Shown here: positions 1-13,365 of the stretch, piece by piece
Position numbering within the stretch: position 1 is the first letter of the stretch
Layout of the letters: every line of letters begins with the position of its first letter
Source of the DNA: Rachycentron canadum
Taxonomy: Eukaryota; Chordata; Actinopteri; Carangiformes; Rachycentridae
Assembly: GCA_038496675.1 (NCBI GenBank)
Contig: CM076656.1
Span: 14,582,638-14,646,637, forward strand
Direction of reading: 5' to 3'
Length of the DNA: 64,000 nt
Translations under genes and position numbers: made by a program
The notes under the pieces: model-generated
What the model saw: the letters and a program-made list of their open reading frames with translations, nothing else
Databases searched by the model: none
Told to the model about the DNA's origin: nothing

Positions 1-3000
1 ATACAGTATGTATTTTTGCAACATATTGGACTTTTGACTTACAGACCTTTTAATACAAATTAGATAAAAAATAAAACAAAAAAAACAATATCTTGTCTGG
101 GTTTTGGGTCAAACTGTTTAAATGTCAATAAGAATCACATATATCCAGAGATATTTCTGCATTTTCCTTGTGCAACTGCTTTCTCTCAGTGCTACTGAAT
201 CTGGAAACATGCATTGTTCAGGAGTGTTTTGGGAGTTTTATTTGAACAATACCAGCACAACTTGGCAGAAAATCAGGGCAGTATCACACTTCGGGGAAAT
301 TTGGGGGTCACGGTAGAATAACAAAGCAGTGGCCTATAATTCCCTTTGAGCTGTTCACTGCTTCTCAAAACACCAGAGATAAATATATGCGATGCATGTT
401 ACATTTTCTTGTGCAAATTAGTAGTTACATGTCAGTCGAAATGAAAACTTGGGAACGAGTCCATCTTTCAAAATATTGAACTCATTGACATATACTGTCG
501 AACAATAGCATATGTTCCTTGAGGAACAAACAAGAACGAGAAAGGAGTTTCAAAGTGTAGATGCGATACGTTGTAGAGATCCGTGGGCCTTCAGGGAACG
601 TCTTTGAGTCGCAAACAGCACATCAGACTCCGTACTTACAACTCAAGGCGTTTCTTTCCAGAGTTGTCTTTATAGTAGCGTGTTCCTGATACTCTGCGTT
701 GTCAAGCTTAGGCTGGTTTGAAACCTTTACATAATAATGTGCAATGCAGATCTTTCAATATGAGATTTATCACACATTCACACTTGGCAATGTAAGCAGC
801 CGTTTCACTCACTGACACCATGTCCATAGAGGTTTTCCTGTGTGTATGTGTGGCACATATTTATATGAAACTACTGAAGGAAACCCAGAGGAGCAGATGT
901 AATAGATCTCAAAGTAAAAACCTAGGCGCAGGAGGAACAGCAATCAGTTGCACCTCTAGAAAATACGCATTTGAGTGAAAAATATTATTCCATTGCACAT
1001 GGGAACAGAGGTTTACACAAACACAAAAGGCAGCTACTCTGCCACAACCTTGCATGAATGTAACCACTGCTCTTCACCTCCAGTTGCACCCCTTACACAC
1101 TAGAATTTCACTGAAATGAAGTACTCCACTTCTTTTAAGGAAACACTTGTACTTGTATGTATTACTGCTGTCACATTGGAAAACACTCAGATTATATGAT
1201 TAATATGTGCCACTTAGATACCCCCCCAGTGTATAATCATCATTCTTTAGTCTTCAGAATAAAAAAATATGAATACAGTGCCTAAATGCTCCACATTGCC
1301 GTGAATGGTGTTACATTTCTTACAGATTATGGCTTAGAGGCATGATCCCAAAGGCCCTTTTTATGTTGCTCCCGCACCACTGAATCAAATCACTGCAGTT
1401 ATTTACTCAAATGGTGACGGGATGGTTATACTGGGACTTGTTCTCCTTGTCGCTTTTTATTAAAACTCTGCTAATTCAGGTGGCCTAGAATCAATTAATT
1501 ATCCCTTAGAAGTCATTAGCTTCACACAAACTCTCCTCCAAGTAGGAAAACAATAATCACTGTTACTGCTTCATTAGCTGACTAAAAATCTTGGCGCCTT
1601 TTTTTTTCTTTTTTTTGTCTTCTTTCCCTGAGACACTACAAGTTAAAAATTATCAGTCAGGGGCATTAAGCGTCTATCAATAGGTAAATTAATTATGTCA
1701 ATTTGATGAGGCGTGATGAGAAATGATAATAAGTACACATTTCTTCTCTTTTCTTCATCGGTGGTGACTGGACGTGTGCCTTTATCTTCGCAATTAAATA
1801 ATTGCATGTAGTTCTCGGACCTCTATGGCTACCAGCATATGCTTGTGTATGAGTAAGTGTCTATCTATGCAAGTGTGACGTCTAGAGGAGTCTTTGTTGT
1901 GGTTGCTGCCATGGGGGAATCTTGGCAACGGTCATTAGCTTGTAATAGCTTCCTCAACACAGCGTCATCCAGTAATTAAATTAAGTGACGCTCCCTCCCT
2001 CCCTTTCCTACTGCTGATTAACCAAATGTCACGAGGAGAAATGTGCCATCGCCACAGACGGGTGCATATGGAGGCTGAAATCTGACAAAGGCTGGCATTT
2101 GGACTGGTTAGATGCCGAGTTGTGAAGGATTGAACTTGAGCTCCCCGTGACAGCACAGTGGACCATTATCATATCAAGCGTAAGAATAGGAGATCTTTCA
2201 TTCTCTTCGGTTAATGAAAGCAGAACATCTTTTCTAGAAATGAATGTTATCTGTTAACTAATGATCAGTGATTTCTAGCCTTTTATAATATTTGCGTATT
2301 GATTGTGCTGAAGCTGTACGGGTCCAAAGGGCGACCGTCTCCATGCTCAGTCCCTTCCTCTCCTGCTTACTTGAACTAATGCTGCCAGCTCACGTTCACG
2401 TGTTGTTTCGACCTCTGAATACATTTCGTTTGTGGAAGCCATTTTTCTGCACATTGGGCCTAAGCATGTTTCCCCATGCCAAATGGCACGCAGTTTTCTC
2501 CGTGGCAGCAGATGCAGGAGCATACCAGTGGTCGACGCTCTGATGGGCACTGTGTACAAATCTAATGCAAAACCTATAGGAGAGTTTGCCAAAAAAAAAA
2601 AAAAAAAACAATGAAAGAAACCATGGCAATGTGTCGACCTTGGACAGAGTGCGGGTTAGTTTTTTGAATTGCTTTTGCACATTTTTTCTTATATTTTAAT
2701 ATCCAGGAATGATGTCTTTGAGGGACGTAGAAGAAGAAGTGATTGACTCAGGAGTACCAGAGACCAAAAAAAGGCATTTTGTCACTTAGAAGCTGAGCGC
2801 CTCCTACAACTAGGCTTTTTAGCGAGAGAGGTGTGATGTGGATGCGTGGGTGTGGGGTCTGGCAAGACAATCTTCTTCGACTGTCCAGATTTTGAATCAC
2901 ATATGGACCCACAACTTTGTCAAGTTAAGTCTATATGGACCTCCATGATCATGTGGCGGGCATGAACATGTGATGTGAGAGAAATGGTTCAGAACATGCC

Positions 3001-5197
3001 GTACTGCACCTGCTGTAGCTGAACTAAATACTATGATATGCTATAATCATTTTTTTTCTGTATTAGATGAATAAATAGAGCATATGGACAGCTTTTTCTA
3101 AAATTTTGGTATGTATGGCACCAACTGTTCAGTATAGGAAAGAGAACTGGTGTCCAATCACATGCTGACTTGCAGTGAGCTGTTTAGAGGAAAAAAACAA
3201 AACAAAACAAAAAAACTGCTGTTACTAATGGTTTTGAGTATACAGCAGCATTGCTATTTCTACTCCCCGTCCCCGATCATCAATTTGACATCAAGACCGT
3301 GCTGTTAAAAACAATGCAACATATTCTGACCCATAGTTACACTGTATTGTTAGGTGACCTCTACTGGCCATAGTAATCGCACAACGTGACCCAAGTTATT
3401 TCTATTATAAAACTAAACTGCAACATAAGCGTTACCAGACCACATCTCCATCATCTATTAGCATAGCAATGATAAATTTTTGAGTCTCGTATGAGGCAAA
3501 TTACACTGATACATTCAGTCAACATATTTGCTTTCCCATCACAATGTCGGACCTTCCAGAGCAATACTCATTTGTAGTGGATGCGGCATTATTCAACTTG
3601 GATGCCACTATGTGGATGCAAACACGCTCTGCGGTGTCACAGTCACACTTCGACTTCATATTTATTGTCGCAACATGCTTATTTTGACCCAAACATCTTC
3701 CACCTAAACCAAAAAGAGGTGTTTCTGTGCCTCGAATCAACCAAAATGCGATGACTCCACAAACTTGAACGTGTCACAAAAGGTCTAGTCCACTGGCCAC
3801 TGGTACACTCCTAGCAACCTACACGGATGTTGGACTTGTTGCTTGTCTCCAACAGACCATTTACTGTTTTTTGGGGTCCCTCCACCCTCCCCTCCATGTG
3901 GCAGCTCCAGACAAAAAAATCTGTCGGAGTAACAATAAGTAGCAGGGAGGTCCATTCTGTAGACACAGGAAATGACAATTCACTTGACAAAAAGCATGAG
4001 TAACTGCAGCTAGTTGTTATAGATCAATCACAGTCATTGGGTTCTGAGTTTAAACTTCAGTTAATTTCCCATTAGGTTTAATTAAAAGGAGCATTTCTCT
4101 CTCAGCTACCTGCTTGTATTGACAAGAGGACTACAAATGTCTACCCTTGTGTCTTTTTCATTGTTTTCCATTTTTCCTTCCTTTTCCGTGCTACTTGATC
4201 ACTGGCCTTTGGTGCAGTATGAAGGCAGAAGGTAGGGGTGATTGACTTGTATCAACAGTTAAAACCTTTCCAAACCCCTGTAGCTGGCAGGTGATAAAGG
4301 AATATAAAGAGCAGGTAATTTGGCCTTTTTTTTTTTGACTCTGGGCAATCCTTCTGTATTTTCTAAGAGCTTTAGCTTGGAGTGCGAGAGGAGAATGGAT
4401 AAGAAGGGAAAAGGGTCGGCTCAGACTAATTGCCTAAGCGCCAGATCAATATCTGAGCTAAGAGGGAAAGACCACAGCTCAGTGACGCGAGCACCAATAG
4501 GTCCCCAGGGTTCAAACGTTCCCCCGAGTTGGGATTTGTCATTCTTACTTTGAGCAGTGGAATCAAAATGACTGTCTGAAAAATATGGTGAACATTCCTG
4601 ATTAGTTGTTAATCGAAGAAACGGTTCCTTTACGTCAAACACACCTCATAAGGTTCCTTAGGATCATTTAAAACTCATAAATATTGATAATGTTATTTTT
4701 AACTTTACAGTGACCAAAAATAGTGAAACAGCAGTTAAAATAATATCTCTAGTTTGGAAAATCTTCATTGTCTGGTCCTCCTATTCCTTTCCGGGCATAA
4801 TATATATAACATTTGGTGAGAGCGTGGTGTGGGAATGTGTGTGTGTTTGTGTGTGTGCGTGTGGGCAGATGAGTCCTCACAAAGGCTTAGTGAGGAGGAT
4901 TCTGCATGTCGAAGCTATAATTTCAATGGACACTACACCAAGGAAGAGAATTTAAATAGCGACTGTCTACTCAGGTACAGCAAACAAGGTTAATTCCTGC
5001 TTTTGTATATTGATAATTACCCCATTTAGAGCCTGGTGTCCACAAATGAACATGCTGCATCTGCCATCTTTTACATTAGAAATATTCAGTCCGCATACAG
5101 TGGGTCAGACCAAGCAAAACTGCCAAGCACAAAGGAGGGTTTTGTGAAACCAGCTGATTTTTATTCCTGCTGTGGAAGTCCAGAGTAGGAGGGAGGT

Positions 5198-5246
<49 letters not shown>

Positions 5247-6669
5247 ACTTTCTGCTGGGGATTGGAAAGATATTGCTGGACGATGGAGGCGGCGGGTGGG
5301 GTGGAACGTGGGCTTGCAGACTAATTGCCCAGAGCATGGCAGGGTGATAAAGTGACAGGCCGAGCAGAGTGATGGACACGGCAGTGAAAAGACCCTGCTC
5401 ATAGCAACACCATAAAAGCTAATTACCACCATACAAAGAGCCACCCCTGCTATTGTACCATTTGGAAAAGACCAGAGAGAAAAACTGTGAGAGAGAGGGA
5501 GAGTGAGAGAGATGAACAAGTGAAAGAACCTGCAGCAATAAAGACTTAACCCATAACAATTAGTCTCCAGTGCTGCTAATGAGAAAGCCAAGATAAAACG
5601 GAGGGCTAAATTTAAATGTAGGGGGTTCCATAGCTCCTCTCAAGGGCTCAATACTCTGCCTTGCCAACGAGCTAAGTCTCCCTAGCTTCAAAGGTAAGCT
5701 ACAGAGAGAGGCACAAGTACCTCTCTTGGCCAGTGTGGGTAATAAAGTCCTGTGCCTTGGTGGTCGGCAGCACTGGAACGGGCTACCTGCCGCAGGGCGG
5801 AAGGATACTCTCCAGGGAGACAGGTGCAGTGTTGCTAAATAGGCAAAACAAATGGCCAAGGGATATGTTACATAGCGGCACTATGCAGATACATCACAGT
5901 GAGGTTGCAAAGTACCACGGAGAAAATCAAGGGACACGCATTTGTAAATACTTTGATTGGCCCCGGTTGTGGGAAACCAAACAAACACAGGGATTTGGCA
6001 CCAAAACAGCTTTGTATACTGGAAATCTGGCAGATTTGAGGTGGACACCCCGTTTCTAAAGTACTGTACATTGGGACAGACAGTTTAAGATTTTAATGGA
6101 ATACAAAATTAAACCTTTTAGTGTTTTTACTCCTAAAACAATGAGGGTGTTTATAGGATTTCCCCTTGGATCAATCTGCAATTACGGGTTTATTGTTGTG
6201 GATTGAAGCAGCTGTTGACAGACACAATTCTTTTTCTTCTAACCGACACATATGTGGTGAGGTTGTGTGGGAACATTGGCATGCTGACATGCTGCTGTGG
6301 TATGACGCTGCTACAGACACTGAACCATCTGCTTAATGTTAAAGCCATTAACGTGACATGATTTACATGCCTGGGATTGACAAGGAATGGGAAAATATAA
6401 GAAATTTAGCAGCAGCCGAAGTTGTGTAAAGACGAGCCAATTAAGGAGAAAGCCTTCATCCTGTTTTAAATGGTGTAAAAGACGCGAAGACATGTTGTTA
6501 GCGTATCACATGTAGGTTTGCTAGATGTGGCCACACATTATCTTGACTTCACTGACCAGCTACTGAAGGCTGCTTTCAGTTGAATGTTTTGAGGGAAAAA
6601 CCAAATCAACATTTGTGTGTATGAAATCCCACAATTCACACTGTGTGTCAGGACAAAAAAAAAAAAAAC
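1..6669. other. Presumed nlgn1 downstream intron, no gene seen
   Basis: AT-rich, non-coding sequence. It contains an A17 run (2591-2607), a TG-rich stretch (about 4835-4862) and a (TC)n run (5203-5239). Reading frames here are short, overlap on both strands and show no protein family signature. It is placed in an nlgn1 intron because exon A lies upstream and no later exon was found; this is inference. Confidence 0.6.
5203..5239 (+). repeat. (TC)n microsatellite
   Basis: About 18 TC units with one T interruption near the 3' end. It produces a false arginine/glutamate-rich reading frame on the minus strand. Confidence 0.95.
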
Positions 6670-7315
6670 AGTAAAATCCAACATGATTAAACCGTGGTAG
6701 GGCATGGATCAGGGCAAGGCTGTGAATGCTTTAAGTGTCCCCAGGAGCACCGTGGCCTCAATAATTGTGAAATGGAAGAGGTTTGGAACCACCAGAACTC
6801 CCCTAGGCCTGGCAGAGGCCTCCTGAGGGGAGGGACTCTCTGGTGTAATAGGAGAAAAACTGAACTCTTGGGGAAGAACTCCAAACGCTGTCCACTGAAT
6901 ACCATACACTGCCCATCACCTGGCTAATACGATACCTATGGTATGGACCTTTGGTCGTGGGAGCATGATACTATGGTTCAGAGGGTGGAGCAATTAAGGG
7001 AAAAAGAAACCTAATCAGAGTGCACATGACAATAGACTGGGACAGCAGCACACAGGTTCATAACATTGACCCCGATCTTACAGCCAAGATTTTGGAAAGT
7101 CTTCAGTGCTTTGAATCTTTCTTGAATGGCTTGGCCAAAGCCCAGACTAAAAGCCAAATGTGGACCTGAAGATGGCACTTGATTGGCTTCCCATCCAATC
7201 TAATAGCGCTTGAGGGGATCCATCAGAATAGGGTTAGAACTGCACAAATACAGGTGTGCAAAGCATGTACAGATTTGCCCGAGAAGACTCAGCTGTAAAG
7301 TTATTGCACGTTTAG
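6670..7315 (+). mobile_element. Tc1/mariner transposase relic, sense on plus strand
   Basis: Decayed DNA transposon of the Tc1 type common in fish. The first part (about 6690-6825) reads like the helix-turn-helix region, with words such as CCCCAGGAGCACCGTGGCCT and AAATGGAAGAGGTTTGGAAC. It then jumps by an internal deletion to the first catalytic block at about 6835, where the usual W-S-D-E-T is WCNRR, so the catalytic Asp is lost. The block ELLGKNSKR follows. From about 7115 the C-terminal part is recognisable (EWLGQSPD, then CAAATACAGGTGTGCAAAGC and GAGAAGACTCAGCTGTAAAG), interrupted by stops. Not active. The family was assigned by eye from remembered fish Tc1 sequence. Confidence 0.85.
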
Positions 7316-10300
7316 GTTGTATAATCCAAATGATCAGTTTTACTACTTACTAATTATAGTTCTAGATTCCATCTGTGATTAGAAAAGGCACTATCACTGA
7401 CCAAATTATTTCTAGGCATGTTATGCCATGTTAGGCATGAAAACAAGAGAAAAACTACAAAGGACTATCTTTAGCATATAGACATGCTCTAGCATCTAAC
7501 ACTATATGGGATGTAAATTGTGTTGGATTAAATCATCCAATATAAACCGTTCCGCTAAACACTAAAGGGGATGATCTGTTCCTTGGTTAGATACTACTTA
7601 GCACTCACCCACTACTCCTATCTTTTTTTTTTTTTTTGGCCCTGTTTTGCTGCAAACAGAAAGAAAGGCCAGAGGCAGATGACCACTGCATTGGTTCCCT
7701 TTTGTCCTTCAACAGAGGGTCTGTGTTGTGGGGGAAAATATTTAAACAATCTAATGTGTCAACTGAAATCTGATAATGCCCTTGGGACAGGCAAAACGAA
7801 GGGGTATGGTAAAAATAAATGCAATAGAAACTTAGGAAAAAGGCAAAGTAAGCAATACACAAACAGTGCTGTCTTTTCTCTGCACACCCCATTGTACACA
7901 CATGTCACAGAAGCCCTCAGAAGTCTACCTGTGTCCAGCAGTAAGTCGGGTGACTCTTTGATAGTGACATCCTGGAGAGAACGAAAGAAGCACCAATCCC
8001 AGCAGGCCCAGACTGTAATGAGGGGGCAATGAGGTTTGAAGCTGCTCATTACCAACACCTAGAGCAGCAAGGAAGCATAGCTGACAGCAGCCAAGGCAGT
8101 AAGCGACCCTGGGAGGACCGCCGCATGTGGCAGAGGCACTGGAAGGAACAAATGGAGGCCAGGAATAGATGTCACCTCCAGGGTTTCAACTGACAGTAGG
8201 TTTTTCTTTAACACTGATTCCTGTAATCTTTGCCTGAAGCTGCTGGGTGGGCGAAAAAAAAAGAAAAGAAAAAAAAGCAGCCATTAGACCACTAAAATAA
8301 TCCTCTTCAAAAACAATTAGTCCATAATTAGATGTTAAAAGTCTGCTCTACAGCATCTTTCAATGTGACCACTTTTTAGAAAAAACAGTGCGAGGATTTA
8401 GTGAATGTCCCACAAGTTTAGTCTCCTCAAGGTGGAAAAGACCCTGAAACATAATCTGGACTCTCATGGGGCAGTAAAACGTTGCTTTTTAAGTCAAACT
8501 GATGAAACTCTTTAAGGTTAGCGGTCGCTTAAGGTAGCGTGACGTGTCCAGTATATTTAGAGGTAGGAAAAACTCCATGCTACTGGAAATGCACAAATTT
8601 AAGGAATAACTTACTGACACATTACTTTACAAATTATTTGAAGAATAAAACACGACTACATTTAACTGCAAGTTTTACAGACCTTTGAAATGAAATTATG
8701 TCGAGGTAATTTATACTTGTAGAAAAAAAAACAACTAGGCAGCTCTACATTTTAGAGGGATTTATTGACTATCTAGCAGCTAAAATAGCTGCTAGATAGT
8801 CTATGACTGCCTATGACTGCAATTCTAAAACACAAACATTTGATGTCTTTTGGAGATCTGAATCTGGTATATATGCAAGTAACATAACACTTGTATGCAT
8901 TACCTTAAATGCATGAGAGTGCCATTATTTGTCTCCTGTACATTTGCAAAAAAGTACCTAGTGAGTAGTATATTGCACATAGTCAATCCCACAAGATAAA
9001 GGGGGAGAGGGAGATTGTAGATACATTGAATGTCTTTTTAAAGTCTGCCAGGAAGCATGAAAAACTGAACATTTTGAAATTAATGTGAAAATAAAAAGAC
9101 TCGAAAAACAATCTCATCAACGCTTTTCCCATTTGTCAGTCTCCTTCTGTCTTTCTGTCTCTCTCAATGAAGCGTGACCTGAACTGAATCATGATGAATT
9201 ATATCAATGAGATGAGTTATTTGGTTTTAAAACATGAACTATATCAGAATGTGTCACCCTCGTTCCATCTGCCTCTGTCTTCTGTCAGTGCCCTCTGTTT
9301 CTGACAAAGCTCTCAGGTAATTATTACTGGTCAGACATCCCTATGAACAACCTAGCCTTTCCCATTACACACATTAACAACTGCTTTATACCACAGGACT
9401 AGCATCTCCATGTCCGTACAGCATCAGGCTAATTCACTCTCGACTGAGTGTCACAGAGCGATACCTCCATAATTACCCGAGTCTGCAGTCATATTAAAGA
9501 CAACACACATACACATGCACACACCCATGCACACCTGGGTTCAATTGATATTCATAGTCAGAATCACGAAAAGCTTGAGAGGTCGGTCATAGCAACATAG
9601 AAAGCTTTCTGCTGTTCAAAAACTTCTCACTTAACCATCATTGTAGTGGTACGGCTGGTTATCTGATCTGAATGAAAGAAAAACAAACAGAGAGAGGGAA
9701 ATTGACAGTGTTGTGTGGTTCTGAGTGCTTTATCTAAACTCCAGAATGTTTCCTTCACTTTCTTTACTTCAGCCATAGCTCCAATGGCATGACAACAATG
9801 GTATTTTAAGTTTAGTGGTACCAAATAACACGGACAATATCTTTTGTGCCAACTGCAGTTGAGTTATTTGAAATGGCTCTGTAATTGGGGAAAACACAGC
9901 AAACCTGCGAGAAAACAATAGTTATGGGCAAAACAAATTAAAGTAAGGAAAGACAGAGATGTATATTGCTCACTGTCAGCTCTATATTTTTGGCTGGATT
10001 AAAACAGCTGGGCCAGCCCTAGAATGTGGAATGTCCCTGACTGACTGTCCACCATTGGACTGTTGCATGCCACACAAGTTTGTGGTGCAAACAGGTTTTA
10101 TTAGGAGGGTGTTTACAGCCTGCAGTGTTGTCAACTTGGCGTACTGTGGCTAGATGAAGAAACTTTTTTTTTTTTCTGGGTATAAACCTAGTACATGGCT
10201 GGACATATGTGGATGCCAACTGGGGGCTTAGGAGTGCACCTCTTGTTCCAGGGAGTCTGCCGAGCAGCTCTGGTTTCCCAGCTGCAGATGAGTGCTTCCT

Positions 10301-12689
10301 AGTTACAGCAAATAATATATTTTCATGACATATATCAATGCAATCAATGAAGCAATGGAATAACTAAAACATCTGACAGACTGAGCAGAGAGAACAGGAC
10401 ATCCTCGACTGCTAAAGTAACTAGCAGTTCTGAATAACAAAACAGCACAAATATATAACTGAGGGGGCTGAGCCTCTCAAAATCCATCTGATCATTAGTG
10501 ACAACTTTAAAACTTGTACAAAATAGCATTGAAATATGAAAACAAATCACTCAATATTTAAAGCTTTGTTAATTGGACATGCTACACCTCTTTAGCTGAG
10601 ATAGACTCCACAACAAAAAACACAAAACTATACCTGATTCAGGTTTATCTGTATCAGAAACACGGCACAAACAGTGGTGACTCCCTACCTTTGAAGAGGC
10701 TGGCAATTCTATTCCCTCCATACGATCAAAAGAATGAACAGCTTTCATAGTAGGTTGTGAAATTGCAATTTCTCCAACATGAAAACAGCTTTTTTTTTCA
10801 AGCAAGTTTAAATATTCTAACCAAATTTCTGACATTTTATCTGCAAAAAAAAAAAAAAAAAAAAAAAAGGTTGGATAACTCTATTTTGATGGTTTTAGCC
10901 TCATTCCTGATGATGCTGTAGCTAGCAGCCAGGCCCATTCTTGTTTGAAACAAGTGCAATGCTAGATGCCTTTCTCCCCAAATCAATTATTTTTTTCCTA
11001 AACCTGACCATAAACAACTAGTGCTTTTTATTCCTAAAAATAAAATTGTTAATGTTTTCAACGTTAAAAGCACATCTATTATTGGTACTGTGATGACAAA
11101 GATCTGTGGACTTGTGAGAAAAAGGTTGTATAAACCAGTTTAATGCTTTTGTTTCCCCAATATGTGCAAAATATACTCCTGCTTATAATATGAGGTGAGG
11201 AGAGGGAGAGACTACAGTCAGTCATACTGCAGTTTGATGGCTGCTCTGAAACAACAACAACCCTGTCTTGACGAAATTGATGTTTATGTCGTACTAAGCT
11301 CTTTTCACCACTTCTGTTGTGGTGACAAATGTAATCACTAGCTGCATTATGTTCACAGGCAATGGATAGCAAGTGTACAAAGCACTGCTCTCTCTAGACA
11401 GTGTAAGTGGATGAGGAGATAATTTGGTGAAAAACAGATACATTATCAGTGAGCATTTTACCAAGTTCGCCACTTTACACTATATATAACCTACTGTGCT
11501 GTTGTATTTATGAGATTGGTGTCTAGACATTGTGATTGACTGCTTATTCTCTAATGTCTTACATGAAAACTCTGAGAAATATTTCACATTGTTTATTGAT
11601 GAAAAGCCATCACTGCATGTCTGCACAACCAGAAGTCTTTTTATGTTTTCAAAGAAATCCAGCCTCCCTCTCATCAGCTGATCACACAGTTGAGCTGCTG
11701 TCATTAACATTTATTTATTTGTTTATTTTGTCAGATAAATATGATTTTTTTAAAATTAGTAGTAATGGCAGATTTGACTAGTTTATTCGAAAAACGGTTG
11801 GAAACAGTGTTCATCTCGTCAAACTAATCAAACTCATTCTGTTGTTCTATTGGCCATGGATGTGTGTCTGACATTGCTGAAACCACAACACAACAAAACA
11901 TATTGAGCATTTTATATATACGAAAATTATACTTCTTAGATATTTATAAAATGAATGACTGAATGTCATTTTGTGCAAAACATCTCAACTCAAAGCATTA
12001 TATAGCCTAAAGTAAAGTTTAGGTGAGGTGAAAAAAAAATCTCCATAAATATGAAAACCTATGCCAAGAAAGAATTTATTGGGTATCTCAGAATCACCTC
12101 CACATTTAGTTACAGGCTGATTATGTGCTGCTGCAAATCCTTATTTTATAATCTTGACACTGTCGGGCAAAATCTGCATAAAATGGTTAATGACAACAGC
12201 TGTGCGATCAGCTGTACATACTTTGAAAATGACTTAATAGTAACTGCTTTTTTGCATCTGGACTTCTTTTTTTTTAATTCATCAGTCTTTTTTATTTGAA
12301 AGTTTTCCAAACAAAAAATTTAATTGCAGTATAGAATTATTTTTGTCACTCGAATTGGGCGGGGCGGTTAGTTAGCAGTAGTACTTGCAGTAGCAGTAGT
12401 AAACGTGTGTTCTGTCCATATCTGTAGTTACCTGCACTGTGTTTTAACACAGCCAAATTGACCATATACTTTATCTCATTTACATTCGTTTCGTTTGAGG
12501 TCAATGGAAAAACGACCCTACTTTTTATTTGATTTATCACCTTGGTAAATGTTTTCCTAATGGGTTTATAGTCTCAATCATTGGTTTCAAGTCTTCTTCT
12601 GTGTAAAAATAATGCTCATAGTTTCAATTATGATCTCATTTAGAGGAAAACAGTCGATAAAGCAGGGTATGCAGTATGCAGGTTATTGC
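7316..12689. other. Intronic stretch, no gene seen
   Basis: AT-rich non-coding DNA containing a perfect palindrome (8767-8801), an A24 run (10845-10868) and short A/T tracts. No exon with neuroligin-like content found by eye. Confidence 0.6.
8767..8801. repeat. Perfect inverted repeat, 16-bp arms, 3-nt spacer
   Basis: GACTATCTAGCAGCTA, then AAA, then the exact reverse complement. It is followed directly by a 10-bp tandem duplication (CTATGACTGC twice, 8801-8820) that begins with the last base of the arm. The stem is too short for a typical microRNA precursor. It is likely a snap-back or template-switch product, or the core of a small palindromic element. Confidence 0.95.
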
Positions 12690-12870
12690 TACCGTGTAAT
12701 TGGTAGACTGTACCACACATGGTGACCTGCCTGACAATCAGGATAGAGTGGAGACCAGGCAAGCTGGTGATGGCCAAATTGCTAACTCAAGGCTTCAAAG
12801 TAGTAGTTCACAAACAAATGGGAGACATCACAGTGGGATGCCACTTGCGTTTGATATGTCTTTCACTTGT
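12690..12870 (+). repeat. Teleost dispersed repeat fragment
   Basis: Contains GGTGATGGCCAAATTGCTAA, CTCAAGGCTTCAAA and CAAATGGGAGACATCACAGT. I recognise this order as a degenerate copy of a repeat widespread in teleosts (typical form ...CAATGGGTGACGTCAC...). The class (SINE or other) is not known to me and recognition is from memory. Short reading frames within it are not genes. Confidence 0.45.
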
Positions 12871-13248
12871 GGTGCTGCATTTATGTTTAATAGATCTTTG
12901 ACTAAATGTCTGAAACCCAGAGTGTCCTGTGGAGTACCTTTATGTTATAGACTATTTACAAGCTGCTTCAGGTCTCCTCTCTGCATCCACATAGAGTAGG
13001 AGGGATGATGGAGTAACTTTGTGACAACTACTGGCAGAAAGGAGAAGGGCATGCTGGATTTTATAAGGTTGGTACAGAGTTTGAGGATACTGGCTGCTTA
13101 CTGCAACTGCCCTGCAGGGGCACTGCAACCATACTGTACTGGAAAGGAGTGGCAGTGTGATACACTGCCGGCATTGTAGATAAACTGGACTGTTCTCAAT
13201 AGAGAAATGAAAGCACTGAGCATTCTTTCAAACACTTAACATGACCTA

Positions 13249-13365
13249 GAGTAACATTTACATTTATTCATTTGGCAGATGTTTTCATCCAAAACCACTT
13301 GCAAGTTACTAAAGCTTCACTGCAATAAGAGACCTTCGAGTAAGTGGAAAGTGCAAAATCTAAGA
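13249..13365 (+). repeat. Teleost dispersed repeat fragment (ATTTGGCAGA type)
   Basis: ACATTTACATTTATTCATTT followed by GGCAGATG and ATCCAAAACCACTTGCAAGT closely follows the motif GGCAGACGCTTTTATCCAAA / CGACTTACA that recurs in many fish genomes. Divergent and without coding capacity. Confidence 0.55.

Noticed and set aside
5076..5591. 171-codon minus-strand frame
   Set aside because: Driven by the (TC)n/GA-rich sequence; no family signature.
8767..8801. microRNA hairpin
   Set aside because: Stem of 16 bp with a 3-nt loop is too short and too perfect for a typical precursor.
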